Below, piece after piece: positions 9,981 through 17,916 of a DNA stretch of 64,000 bases (position 1 is its first letter; each line of letters opens with the position of its first letter). The notes beneath the pieces were generated by a model, which was not told the origin of the DNA, did not search any database, and worked only from the letters and a program-made list of their open reading frames with translations. The position numbers and the translations under genes are program-made. This DNA is from Opacimonas sp040514355 (lineage in GTDB: Bacteria; Pseudomonadota; Gammaproteobacteria; Enterobacterales; Alteromonadaceae), in contig JBEVCF010000090.1 of assembly GCA_040514355.1 (NCBI GenBank), positions 1 to 64,000 on the forward strand. Reading direction: 5' to 3'.

Positions 9981-11976
9981 TGTTCCGCCCTTTTAATACA
10001 GTGAAGTATTGCAACGCCCAGCCCAGCAGTAATACTAAACTAGAGACGATCACGCTCAGCCATAATTGGGGCATGCCGTAGTGGGTTTTGAGTAGCGTAC
10101 CACCTTCTCGTTTGCGCGCAGTCACCCGGTCATCAACGGCGACCATGCTGGTATATTCACTCAAGATCTGGGCATCTAAAGCAACCTTGGTGATTGCATC
10201 TACCAGTATTTGCTCAAAACCTGGTATGGCTAAAGCCGATGAGAAATACCGCCCCACCCGTAAGTTATCGATCTTACGCTTGGCCCATAGCTTATTGAGT
10301 CCAACAGCGTGATGGGCGATAGTGCTACTTTGCACAGATTCTACAGCAAAGCGTTGTGCCCACTGCTGCTTCTGTCCCTCTTGCCAGTAATGTCCACTCA
10401 ACTGGATAAAGGCGATAGGGGGCGTATTGGCTGCGTGTTGATACACTACATCAATGGGACGTCCGTGATATACGTCAGGTAGCACATCGGGGTAGGATTC
10501 AATGGCGTTACGGGCTATCACAGTACCTTGTGTGTCGATAAACGCTAGCTCAAGGTCAATCAAACTCGGACGCGACAATTCAGCAAACAGCTTATCAAGT
10601 TGCGTCACAATGTCCTGCTCGTCCAAGATTTGTCGAAAGGTACCTTTGCCTAGCTTAGCGATTTCTTGCATAAAATGTGCATTGGGCGCATGCGAGACGC
10701 TGATGGTGAAGAGCTTTTTATCGCCAAGGTGTTTGATCACCGTATCCATCAAACTCATTTCATTATTCACATAACCATCAGTGATGAATATCACTTGAGT
10801 CAGGGGCATAGCAAAGTGCGACATGGCTAAGGCACCGGTGAGTGCAGCGGTCATATTGGTGCCTCCATCCGCTGCTAGATTTTCAATAAATTGGCTCGCC
10901 AGTGCTTTGTTTTGCTCGCTCGCCCATTGGGGATTGGTCCATAAGGCGCGGCTTTGACTATCAAAATCAATGATGTTGAAGCGGTCATTGGTGCTAAGTG
11001 TTTGTATAGCCTTTTGCAAGGCGTGCTTGGCTTGATCCATCGCTGCGCCATACATGGAAGCAGACGAATCAATGACAAAGACCATGTTGCGCTGCTCCAT
11101 CGGCACCGAGACTGCATTGGGGATAATTTGTACGAGGCCATAGACGTGGTCTTGGATTGTTTGAGCAAAATGAGCGATGTGGGGCTCTTGACCGGTCGGG
11201 AGTTGCCAGCTCAAATGTAAGTTGGCTTGGTGGCTGTGGTCGTTGATATCAATAAGATAGTCGCCTTCATCTTGTTCGTAGACTAATAAACGGTGCGAGT
11301 CACTGCCAAACTGCACATCGCTCATGCCTGTATGGACGTTGATGTCGTAGGTCATATATTGGTCTGTCGTCCCATTCAGACCGAGTGGAATATTCAACTG
11401 GTAAGCTTCATCGACAAAAGGCAGAGATTGTTGGTAAGCAAAGGTCACACTCACGTATTCACCCGGTCCAATATTGCCAATGGTTTGGGTGAACATATTG
11501 GGGTTAATCATGACCATAAGGCCTGCTTTTTTGCCGCTGTTGATTGCTTGTTTAAAAGCTTTTTGGGCTTGTTGTTTGGCTTGGATGATCCCCGTAATAC
11601 GGCTATCGCCGATGGTAATATCAAGCGTGTCAATCGCAGCACCATTGGGCACGGGAAACGCGTACATAGCATCGGCTGTGTATTCCCCAGCATAAAAAAA
11701 TTGTTGTGTGATAGTGGTTCTGGCCACCATCCCCGTGACCTCAATACTGACTGCAGTATGTTCAACCGGGGTATTTTGATAGTTGACGGTGGTCATGGCT
11801 TGGTCGTAGGTTTTGATGAATAACCCTGCGTGCTCAATATTGTGAGGCTCTGGTGAGGTGTCTGTAGAAGCTAATACTTGAGGCATGCAGAGAAGCGATA
11901 ATGCGCACATTATCACGATGGTTAGCATCCATTTTTGGGAAATGGGGCTGAAAAGTGGCATGAATAATGTGCGCAT
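9964..11976 (-). CDS. Sortase target protein with VIT and von Willebrand A domains
   Basis: This is the dedicated substrate of the neighbouring sortase (TIGR03788 type). The 670-residue product has a signal peptide (cleaved near residue 36), a VIT domain (about residues 50-190), a vWA domain with an intact MIDAS motif DSSAS at residues 303-307, and a long C-terminal region. The C-terminus has sorting-signal architecture: one hydrophobic helix (about 639-660) followed by basic residues (LKGRNNVKAG). No canonical LPXTG is present; the candidates are LLKTH (628-632) and MPQLW (635-639). The start ATG follows CAGGAG, which overlaps the end of pdsO. Its role in adhesion or protein binding is inferred from the domains. 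Confidence 0.92.
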   Translation of the reverse strand: MRTLFMPLFSPISQKWMLTIVIMCALSLLCMPQVLASTDTSPEPHNIEHAGLFIKTYDQAMTTVNYQNTPVEHTAVSIEVTGMVARTTITQQFFYAGEYTADAMYAFPVPNGAAIDTLDITIGDSRITGIIQAKQQAQKAFKQAINSGKKAGLMVMINPNMFTQTIGNIGPGEYVSVTFAYQQSLPFVDEAYQLNIPLGLNGTTDQYMTYDINVHTGMSDVQFGSDSHRLLVYEQDEGDYLIDINDHSHQANLHLSWQLPTGQEPHIAHFAQTIQDHVYGLVQIIPNAVSVPMEQRNMVFVIDSSASMYGAAMDQAKHALQKAIQTLSTNDRFNIIDFDSQSRALWTNPQWASEQNKALASQFIENLAADGGTNMTAALTGALAMSHFAMPLTQVIFITDGYVNNEMSLMDTVIKHLGDKKLFTISVSHAPNAHFMQEIAKLGKGTFRQILDEQDIVTQLDKLFAELSRPSLIDLELAFIDTQGTVIARNAIESYPDVLPDVYHGRPIDVVYQHAANTPPIAFIQLSGHYWQEGQKQQWAQRFAVESVQSSTIAHHAVGLNKLWAKRKIDNLRVGRYFSSALAIPGFEQILVDAITKVALDAQILSEYTSMVAVDDRVTARKREGGTLLKTHYGMPQLWLSVIVSSLVLLLGWALQYFTVLKGRNNVKAG

Positions 11977-11981
11977 GGTGT

Positions 11982-12821
11982 TTACTCCTGTGTGGCAGAT
12001 GCCACTAGCTCATTGTGAAGGGGTTTGATGTGAATAGCCGCATGTCGAGCGAGGGCGCGTTCATCTATTGACAAAGGCTCACTGGGTTGGATCGCACCAA
12101 AACCACGGGTAAGGATGTGCTCATCGTGGTTGAACTCTAGCGAAGCTAGTTTTTGAGACAGGTAGTGTTTGACTTGTTCTGCTCGTTGAGTCGATAGGGC
12201 TTGGTTGGTTTGTGGATCGCCTAGCGGATCGGCATAACCACTAATATCTACTTGCCAGTGTTGATGATTGGCTAACAGGGCGGCGATGAGATCTAGTTGC
12301 GGGTAATACTGAGTGGGGATCGTTGCACTGCCAGAGACAAATTGCACATGCGACACCATGTTGGGGATCTGCGGGATATGCTTGGTTGACGCTGGCTCCT
12401 TAACAAACGTTGAAGCCACTAAATCCGATTCATCGCTCTGAGCTTTGTCCAACAAGCGCTGTTGAGAAGCGAGGTTGTATGCAAGTTGGGTGTTACGGTC
12501 TTGGAGCTGTGCGATTTTTTGGTCTTGGTGCTGATCTTCGGCAATAAAGAGACCCATCAGCCCGCCCACTGCCGCGCCAACTGGACCGGCAACCGCGGCA
12601 CCAAATAAAGCTCCCGAACCTAAACCGACCAAGTGCTCGGTCGTGGTTGGGTTGGACTGTGACGGCGCATGTGCTGGAGAAGGCATCGTCGATGTTGTTT
12701 TCGTCGCTAGTTGACGTTCAATATCAGATAAGTCTTGGCTATCTGCCATGACAGACGTGCTACATAAGGCCAAGGCAAGTGAGCTGGCAGTCAGGGTTTT
12801 GATAAAAGTGTGCTGAGACAT
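11982..12821 (-). CDS. pdsO: Pds system OmpA-family protein
   Basis: This is a predicted periplasmic or outer-membrane peptidoglycan-associated component of the dedicated sortase system (TIGR03789 type). The 279-residue product has a signal peptide (to about residue 26), a Gly-rich zipper or membrane segment around residues 68-93 (GSGALFGAAVAGPVGAAVGG), a coiled-coil-like stretch, and a C-terminal OmpA domain (about 160-270). That domain contains VDISGYADPLGDPQTNQALS and the RAEQVKHYL motif used for peptidoglycan binding. AAAGGA precedes the ATG. It is first in the minus-strand operon; the target gene begins five bases after its stop. It faces the divergent pdsRS pair across 206 bases. Confidence 0.9.
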   Translation of the reverse strand: MSQHTFIKTLTASSLALALCSTSVMADSQDLSDIERQLATKTTSTMPSPAHAPSQSNPTTTEHLVGLGSGALFGAAVAGPVGAAVGGLMGLFIAEDQHQDQKIAQLQDRNTQLAYNLASQQRLLDKAQSDESDLVASTFVKEPASTKHIPQIPNMVSHVQFVSGSATIPTQYYPQLDLIAALLANHQHWQVDISGYADPLGDPQTNQALSTQRAEQVKHYLSQKLASLEFNHDEHILTRGFGAIQPSEPLSIDERALARHAAIHIKPLHNELVASATQE

Positions 12822-12981
12822 AAGTATTTCCTTTGAGTTTGGTTAAATGTGTTGAAAGACAGGATGATTAAACAAAACAAAGGTGGAGCGCCCAGGGAGG
12901 AAAAAGGGCAATGTGGAGGTCAATTGTGGCGAAAATATGGAAATTGCTCCGATTGGGTTTCACGCCGGAATAAAAGCAGAT

Positions 12982-12997
12982 AGTATCGGTCTATACT
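12982..12997 (+). promoter_or_regulatory. Possible pdsR promoter element within an inverted repeat
   Basis: TATACT (12992-12997) fits a -10 box about 30 bases before the pdsR ATG. The arms AGTAT and ATACT form a small inverted repeat around it. No good -35 is seen, which would suit activation by the OmpR-type PdsR. This is a candidate only. Confidence 0.35.
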
Positions 12998-13027
12998 GCA
13001 AGAGAGTCAGACAGGTCACGCCACCAC

Positions 13028-13717
13028 ATGCCCAAACACATTGTATTAGTTGAAGATGAACACGCGTTGCGTGAGAACTATATTGCGGCGTTGAGTACAC
13101 AAGGTTATAGCGTGCAGGCGTATGATAATGTCAGCGAAGCCAGTGCCGCCTTTACCCAAGCGTTACCTGACTTGGTGATGCTCGATATTGGTTTGCATGA
13201 TGAGTTTGATGGCGGGTTTAAACTATGCCAACAACTGCGCCAGCGCTCGGCTACCCTGCCCATTTTGTTTTTTACCGCACGAGATAATGACATCGATACG
13301 ATTTCGGGGTTGCGTATGGGGGCGGATGATTACCTCACCAAAGACATCAGTTTAGCGCATCTGTTAGCGCGGATTGCGGCGCTGTTTCGGCGCTCTGAAT
13401 TACAAACCCAACAGGCGACTGAGCAAGAGGTACTGAAGCGTGGGGCGTTGACCTTGGATCGCAATCGCATGTCGGTTGCGTGGCAAAACCACGTGATTGA
13501 TTTGACGGTGACGGAGTTTTGGATGCTCAATGCCATTGTGCAACACGACGGGCATGTCAAAAGCCGAGAGCAACTGATGGAAAGCGCGAACATGGTGGTG
13601 GATGATACGACGATCAATTCGCATATCAAACGGATCCGCAAAAAATTTGTGGAGGTTGACCCAGCCTTTGATGGGATCGAAACAGTGTATGGGATGGGCT
13701 ATCGATGGCGAAACTAA
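13028..13717 (+). CDS. pdsR: Pds system response regulator, OmpR family
   Basis: This is a DNA-binding response regulator expected to control the divergent sortase operon (TIGR03787 type). The 229-residue product has a receiver domain with the acidic pair at the N-terminus (VEDE), phosphoacceptor Asp53 in VMLDIG, and the conserved Lys in ADDYLTKD. The winged-helix domain follows (about 135-228), ending in the OmpR-like TINSHIKRIRKKF and GMGYRW. The last 13 bases overlap the start of pdsS, so the two are translationally coupled. Its divergence from pdsO makes the shared 206-base region the natural operator site. Confidence 0.93.
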   Translation: MPKHIVLVEDEHALRENYIAALSTQGYSVQAYDNVSEASAAFTQALPDLVMLDIGLHDEFDGGFKLCQQLRQRSATLPILFFTARDNDIDTISGLRMGADDYLTKDISLAHLLARIAALFRRSELQTQQATEQEVLKRGALTLDRNRMSVAWQNHVIDLTVTEFWMLNAIVQHDGHVKSREQLMESANMVVDDTTINSHIKRIRKKFVEVDPAFDGIETVYGMGYRWRN

Positions 13718-15867
13718 GCCTGCGTTTTGGTCTGCGCGCCAAGCTGTTGGTGTTTTCTTCCTTTTTGTTTGCGATCCCGTATTTGGGGTATCAATACGTC
13801 TGGGAGTTAGAGACATATCTGCGCATTGGACAGGAGCAAACCTTAGTCGGTACGGCGCGTTCAGTGGCAACCGTGCTACACGAACGACCGGCGCTATTTG
13901 CCCAAGAAAGTGCGTTTTTGCAATCGGTGCGCCCGAATAAAGATTTGTATGCACACGATATCAAAGCGCCCATTCGTTTGGATGGACAGCTGCGAGATTG
14001 GACGGATTACAGCCCGCATGTGCTGAGTTTTGGCAGTCAGCAGTTGATCACCCAAAACGTGCCTTACCAAGCGGAGAGTTTTCGCTTTGATCATATGGTG
14101 GGGCAGTTTGACCGATATTTGTATGTGATGTTTGCGGTGGTCGATGAGGCGGTGGTGTATCGCAAGCAAAATACCTTGAGTATCCACAAAAATGACTTTA
14201 TCCAAGTTGCGATGCTCGATGAGTTTGGACAATTTACACGCTATGTGGTCGCGCCGTATGCGCCAGGTTGGGTAAATGCGTATAAGGTGGCTTTGACTGA
14301 GGATGACAATCCGGCACAACGGTTCCGTCCGGTGGAATTAACCCGTGCGATCCAAGGATATTGGCGTGAAACGTCGACAGGCTATCAGGTAGAGCTGCGT
14401 TTTCCGTTATCGATGATGTCTGGCAATATTGCGTTTGCGATTTCAGATGTAGATAACGAAAGTAATCCTGGGATTAAATATACAATAGGCACGGCAAATC
14501 CTGAACAAGCCGATGCGCTTGGCACAGTGGTGGTGCCTTCTCCAGAATTAGAACAGATCATCAAAGGTTTAGAATACGCTGATGCCCGGGTGTGGGTGGT
14601 GGATAAGCACCAAAGAGTGTTGGCTAGAGCGGGGGATATCCAATCAGCAGGGAAGGGTTTAGTAACGGAACCTGACGATAAGAGTTGGTGGGGGCAGGTG
14701 CAAAACAAAATCTTGCGGCCGCTGTATTATCAGTTTTTGACCAAGCCGTCGGATGAATATATCGATGAGCTGCAAGATGCGGTGGCCTTGGAAGGCCAAG
14801 AGGTGCGTGCAGCGTTACAAGGTGAGGCCAATACTCTGTGGCGCATTAGTCTTGATAACAAGGCAGTGATCATCTCCGCAGCGCATCCTATTTTTGTGGC
14901 AGGCGAGGTGTTTGGGGCCGTGGTGGTTGAGCAAACGACGCATGGGATCAGAACGCTGCGTAACCAAGCCCTAGAAAAACAATTTAACTTTTTTCTTGCG
15001 GTCATTGTATTTGGGACCTTGGCGCTGTTTTTGTTGGCATCGCGCATTTCTTGGCGCATTCGCAAACTGCGCAATGATACTGAGCAAGCGATTGACCGGT
15101 CGGGCAAGATCATCGGTAGCCTGTCTGTACAAGACAGTCATGATGAAATCGGTGATCTATCCAGAGGGTTTGCCCAAGTGCTGGGGCGGTTGAGTCAGTA
15201 CAACCACTATCTGGAAAATATGGCGGCCAGGTTATCTCACGAGATCCGCACGCCGGTGGCCGTGGTCAAATCCTCACTCGAAAATTTGGAGTTGATAGAG
15301 GATAAAAACAGTGAGCAAGCGCATACTTTTGTGCACAGAGCCAAAGAAGGTTTGGCAAGACTGAGTCTGATTTTACACAGTATGAGCGAGGCAACGCGTT
15401 TGGAGCAGGTACTGCAAGGGTATCAAAAAAGCGAGGTAGATTTGGTACCTTTGCTAGAGCATTATGTGCATGGACTCAACGCTTACTCTGCTACGCCAGT
15501 TGTGCTGCACTGCGAGCCTCAAACGATGGTGATCAAAGCATCCCCTGATTTGTTAACGCAGATGTTGGATAAGGTCACCAGTAATGCGATGGATTTTGCA
15601 TTTGAGGGCAGTACGATTGATATTTATCTACGGGGCAATGGTGCCATAGAGGTAGTCAATACCGGGCCTGCTATCAAAGCGGCGATGAAGGAAGAGCTGT
15701 TTAATTTGATGGTGTCCGTGCGGGACAAAAATACCGATGCGTTACATCTCGGCCTTGGGCTATATATGGCGAAGTTGATTGCGGAGTTCCACGAGATGGC
15801 AATATCGATTGATAACGGGGAGCAAGATAATCAGGTGGTGGTTAAGATAGAAAAAGGGGGCGAGTAA
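13705..15867 (+). CDS. pdsS: Pds system sensor histidine kinase
   Basis: This is the membrane sensor kinase paired with PdsR (TIGR03785 type). The 720-residue product has an N-terminal transmembrane helix (about 12-30), a large periplasmic part, a second helix (about 427-447), a HAMP region and a kinase core. His512 lies in LSHEIRTPVAVV; an N-box-like segment TSNAMDFAF and a G box LHLGLGLYMAK follow. The periplasmic part near residues 87-250 (LDGQLRDWTDYS, then a beta-rich stretch) resembles a CBM9/DOMON-type sugar-binding fold, suggesting that a glycan or similar ligand is sensed; this is inference. Its start overlaps pdsR. No terminator is seen after it. Confidence 0.92.
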   Translation: MAKLSLRFGLRAKLLVFSSFLFAIPYLGYQYVWELETYLRIGQEQTLVGTARSVATVLHERPALFAQESAFLQSVRPNKDLYAHDIKAPIRLDGQLRDWTDYSPHVLSFGSQQLITQNVPYQAESFRFDHMVGQFDRYLYVMFAVVDEAVVYRKQNTLSIHKNDFIQVAMLDEFGQFTRYVVAPYAPGWVNAYKVALTEDDNPAQRFRPVELTRAIQGYWRETSTGYQVELRFPLSMMSGNIAFAISDVDNESNPGIKYTIGTANPEQADALGTVVVPSPELEQIIKGLEYADARVWVVDKHQRVLARAGDIQSAGKGLVTEPDDKSWWGQVQNKILRPLYYQFLTKPSDEYIDELQDAVALEGQEVRAALQGEANTLWRISLDNKAVIISAAHPIFVAGEVFGAVVVEQTTHGIRTLRNQALEKQFNFFLAVIVFGTLALFLLASRISWRIRKLRNDTEQAIDRSGKIIGSLSVQDSHDEIGDLSRGFAQVLGRLSQYNHYLENMAARLSHEIRTPVAVVKSSLENLELIEDKNSEQAHTFVHRAKEGLARLSLILHSMSEATRLEQVLQGYQKSEVDLVPLLEHYVHGLNAYSATPVVLHCEPQTMVIKASPDLLTQMLDKVTSNAMDFAFEGSTIDIYLRGNGAIEVVNTGPAIKAAMKEELFNLMVSVRDKNTDALHLGLGLYMAKLIAEFHEMAISIDNGEQDNQVVVKIEKGGE

Positions 15868-16019
15868 GAGTTATGTTTACGTGATGGGGAAATTTAAAAT
15901 GCATTTTTCTTATAGACGCCAAATAATACATTAACCAAACCTTAATCAACCCTCCTCCATCTTTACAACCTCGCTGGCTTCCCTTATGCTAAATACTTAT
16001 CCATAACCATGTGTGGCCC

Positions 16020-16391
16020 ATGTCAAAAACCATCACAACCATCACCGTTTTATGTGCCTTGCTGTTGCAAGTCTGGGCGCCGATGGCTGGTGCGTGGATG
16101 GATCAAGATGAGATGGCAGATTGTCACAATGATGCTGGCATGATGGTAGAGATGGCCGAGATGACAGACACGTCAACAACGCATGTCATGGCCTCGGTAA
16201 TTGATGTGGCTATGGACTGCTGTGGTAGTGACTGCACCTGCCCAACCAGTGCCTGCCAATCCCCAACTCTGTTGCCCAATAACCATGTTACAACGCTTGC
16301 GGTTGATAACTCGTTTAGCCTAGTTAGCAAGCCTCAATCAACCCTACCAAGCGTCATTACGCACCTCTATCGTCCACCGATATTCGCTTAA
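16020..16391 (+). CDS. Small secreted Met/Cys/His-rich protein before the cus operon
   Basis: I do not recognise a named family with confidence. The 123-residue product has a signal peptide (to about residue 26). The mature part is rich in Met, Asp and His (MADCHNDAGMMVEMAEM), followed by a Cys cluster (DCCGSDCTCPTSACQ). Such composition suits periplasmic Cu/Ag binding, and the gene lies about 90 bases before cusC on the same strand. It resembles in style the small CopL/DUF2946-like proteins near copper operons, but I cannot prove membership. The ATG at 16020 is preferred to the GTG at 16011. Confidence 0.75.
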   Translation: MSKTITTITVLCALLLQVWAPMAGAWMDQDEMADCHNDAGMMVEMAEMTDTSTTHVMASVIDVAMDCCGSDCTCPTSACQSPTLLPNNHVTTLAVDNSFSLVSKPQSTLPSVITHLYRPPIFA

Positions 16392-16478
16392 CCTAGCCTT
16401 ATTGCGCCCAAATTTCGGCGACAAACCCCAATTTTTCCAATCAGGGAAGCCTTTTATTATTACATTTTGGAATTGATC

Positions 16479-17915
16479 ATGACGTATTTTGCATGGTGTT
16501 TACGTAACGTACTTCGAGTATGGCTAGTCACGTTTGGCCTATTTGCCTGGGTAATGTTTATCCCAGCTTATGCCCAAAACTCAACTCAGTCTCATACTCT
16601 CAACCAAGCCCCCGCGCTGAGCTTGTCTGACGCGATAGCCACTGCGCTCAATAACGATCCGTGGCTCTCTGGCTCGCAGTTTCAACAACAAGCTCTTGAG
16701 CAACGCAGCCAATCAGCTGGTATTTTGCCCGATCCTGTTTTTTCTTTGGGCTTATTGAATTTACCCAGCGATTCCTTTGCGCTGGGACAAGAAAATATGA
16801 CCCAGATCAAAGTGGGCGTGAGCCAAGCTTTACCGCGTGGTGACACCTTGCAACTTACGCAAACTAAACTCTCGACCGCTGCCCAAATGCATCCACTGCA
16901 GCGCGCTGACCGACGAGCACAACTCACCCAGCGCGTCACCCAACACTGGTTAGATGCTTACTTAGCCCAAGCCACATTGGCGATATATGCGCGTGAGTGG
17001 AATGTGTTTGAGCAACTGATTGATATTACCCAATCTCAATATCGCAGCGCGTTGGGTAGTGCTCGCCAAGCTAATATCTTGGCTGCCGAACTCACTATTT
17101 TACAAATTGAAGACACGATCACAGCCGTTGAAGCGCAGCGAGATGTCGCTTTTGCGGCTCTGTCTACTTGGCTATTTAATATCGAGCAACCAGCACTCGG
17201 TCAAAACGCAGCCCATAACCAAAATACGACCATACAAGCGGTTGCAGATACCTTACCTCTGTTAACCGAAGTCGATACTTTGCTTGCCGGAACAAATACG
17301 CAGACCACCTTAGTTTCACTTTTACAAAATCACCCTGCATTGCAAGCTCTAGGGGTCAAACAGGACGTAGCACAACACGACGTCGCCATAGCCAAACAGG
17401 CTCATGCGCCGCAGTGGGGTTTTAACGCAGCTTATGCACTGCGCGATGACCAGCCCGATGGTCGTAGCCGAGCGGATCTGTTTTCCCTTGGGGTGACCGT
17501 GCAAATGCCGATCAATCCTGACGCCAAACAAGACCGTGATGTGGCGGCCAGCATTGCCAATGCAGAAGCGGTTAAAACTGAACAGCGTTTATTACTCCAA
17601 ACCATGTACGGTGAAGTACAACAACTCATTAGTCGGCAGCAGCGTTTAGTGCAGCGCCAAGATTTGTATCAAAACAAGTTGTTGCCGCAAGCGCAGAACC
17701 AAACTGAGGTGTTGTTAGCCGCCTTGACCAATGATGATACCGATTACCAAGCGGTACTCTCTGCCAAAATGACGCAGATCCAAACCCACATCGCTGCACT
17801 CAAAATTGATGTGGAGCTAGCCAAAATCAAGAGCCAACTTATGTATTACTTGCAGCCTCAAAGCACGGTGTACTCAGCACATCATGCCTATACCCAACGT
17901 ATCCAAGGAGAATAA
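16479..17915 (+). CDS. cusC: Outer-membrane efflux channel (TolC/CusC family)
   Basis: This is the outer-membrane duct of the tripartite Cu(I)/Ag(I) exporter. The 478-residue product has a signal peptide (to about residue 35, ending PAYAQ) and a pair of outer-membrane efflux protein repeats rich in Gln, Ala and Leu. LSDAIATALNNDPWL is the typical first-repeat motif. No lipobox Cys is seen after the signal peptide, unlike E. coli CusC. The ATG at 16479 is preferred over the TTG at 16467. Its stop is just before the next gene (cusB ATG at 17917), so coupling is likely. Confidence 0.9.
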   Translation: MTYFAWCLRNVLRVWLVTFGLFAWVMFIPAYAQNSTQSHTLNQAPALSLSDAIATALNNDPWLSGSQFQQQALEQRSQSAGILPDPVFSLGLLNLPSDSFALGQENMTQIKVGVSQALPRGDTLQLTQTKLSTAAQMHPLQRADRRAQLTQRVTQHWLDAYLAQATLAIYAREWNVFEQLIDITQSQYRSALGSARQANILAAELTILQIEDTITAVEAQRDVAFAALSTWLFNIEQPALGQNAAHNQNTTIQAVADTLPLLTEVDTLLAGTNTQTTLVSLLQNHPALQALGVKQDVAQHDVAIAKQAHAPQWGFNAAYALRDDQPDGRSRADLFSLGVTVQMPINPDAKQDRDVAASIANAEAVKTEQRLLLQTMYGEVQQLISRQQRLVQRQDLYQNKLLPQAQNQTEVLLAALTNDDTDYQAVLSAKMTQIQTHIAALKIDVELAKIKSQLMYYLQPQSTVYSAHHAYTQRIQGE

Positions 17916-17916
17916 T

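Noticed and set aside
11293..11823. 176-codon open frame antisense to the sortase target gene
   Set aside because: It lies wholly opposite a well-supported gene, has no ribosome-binding site and no recognisable domain.
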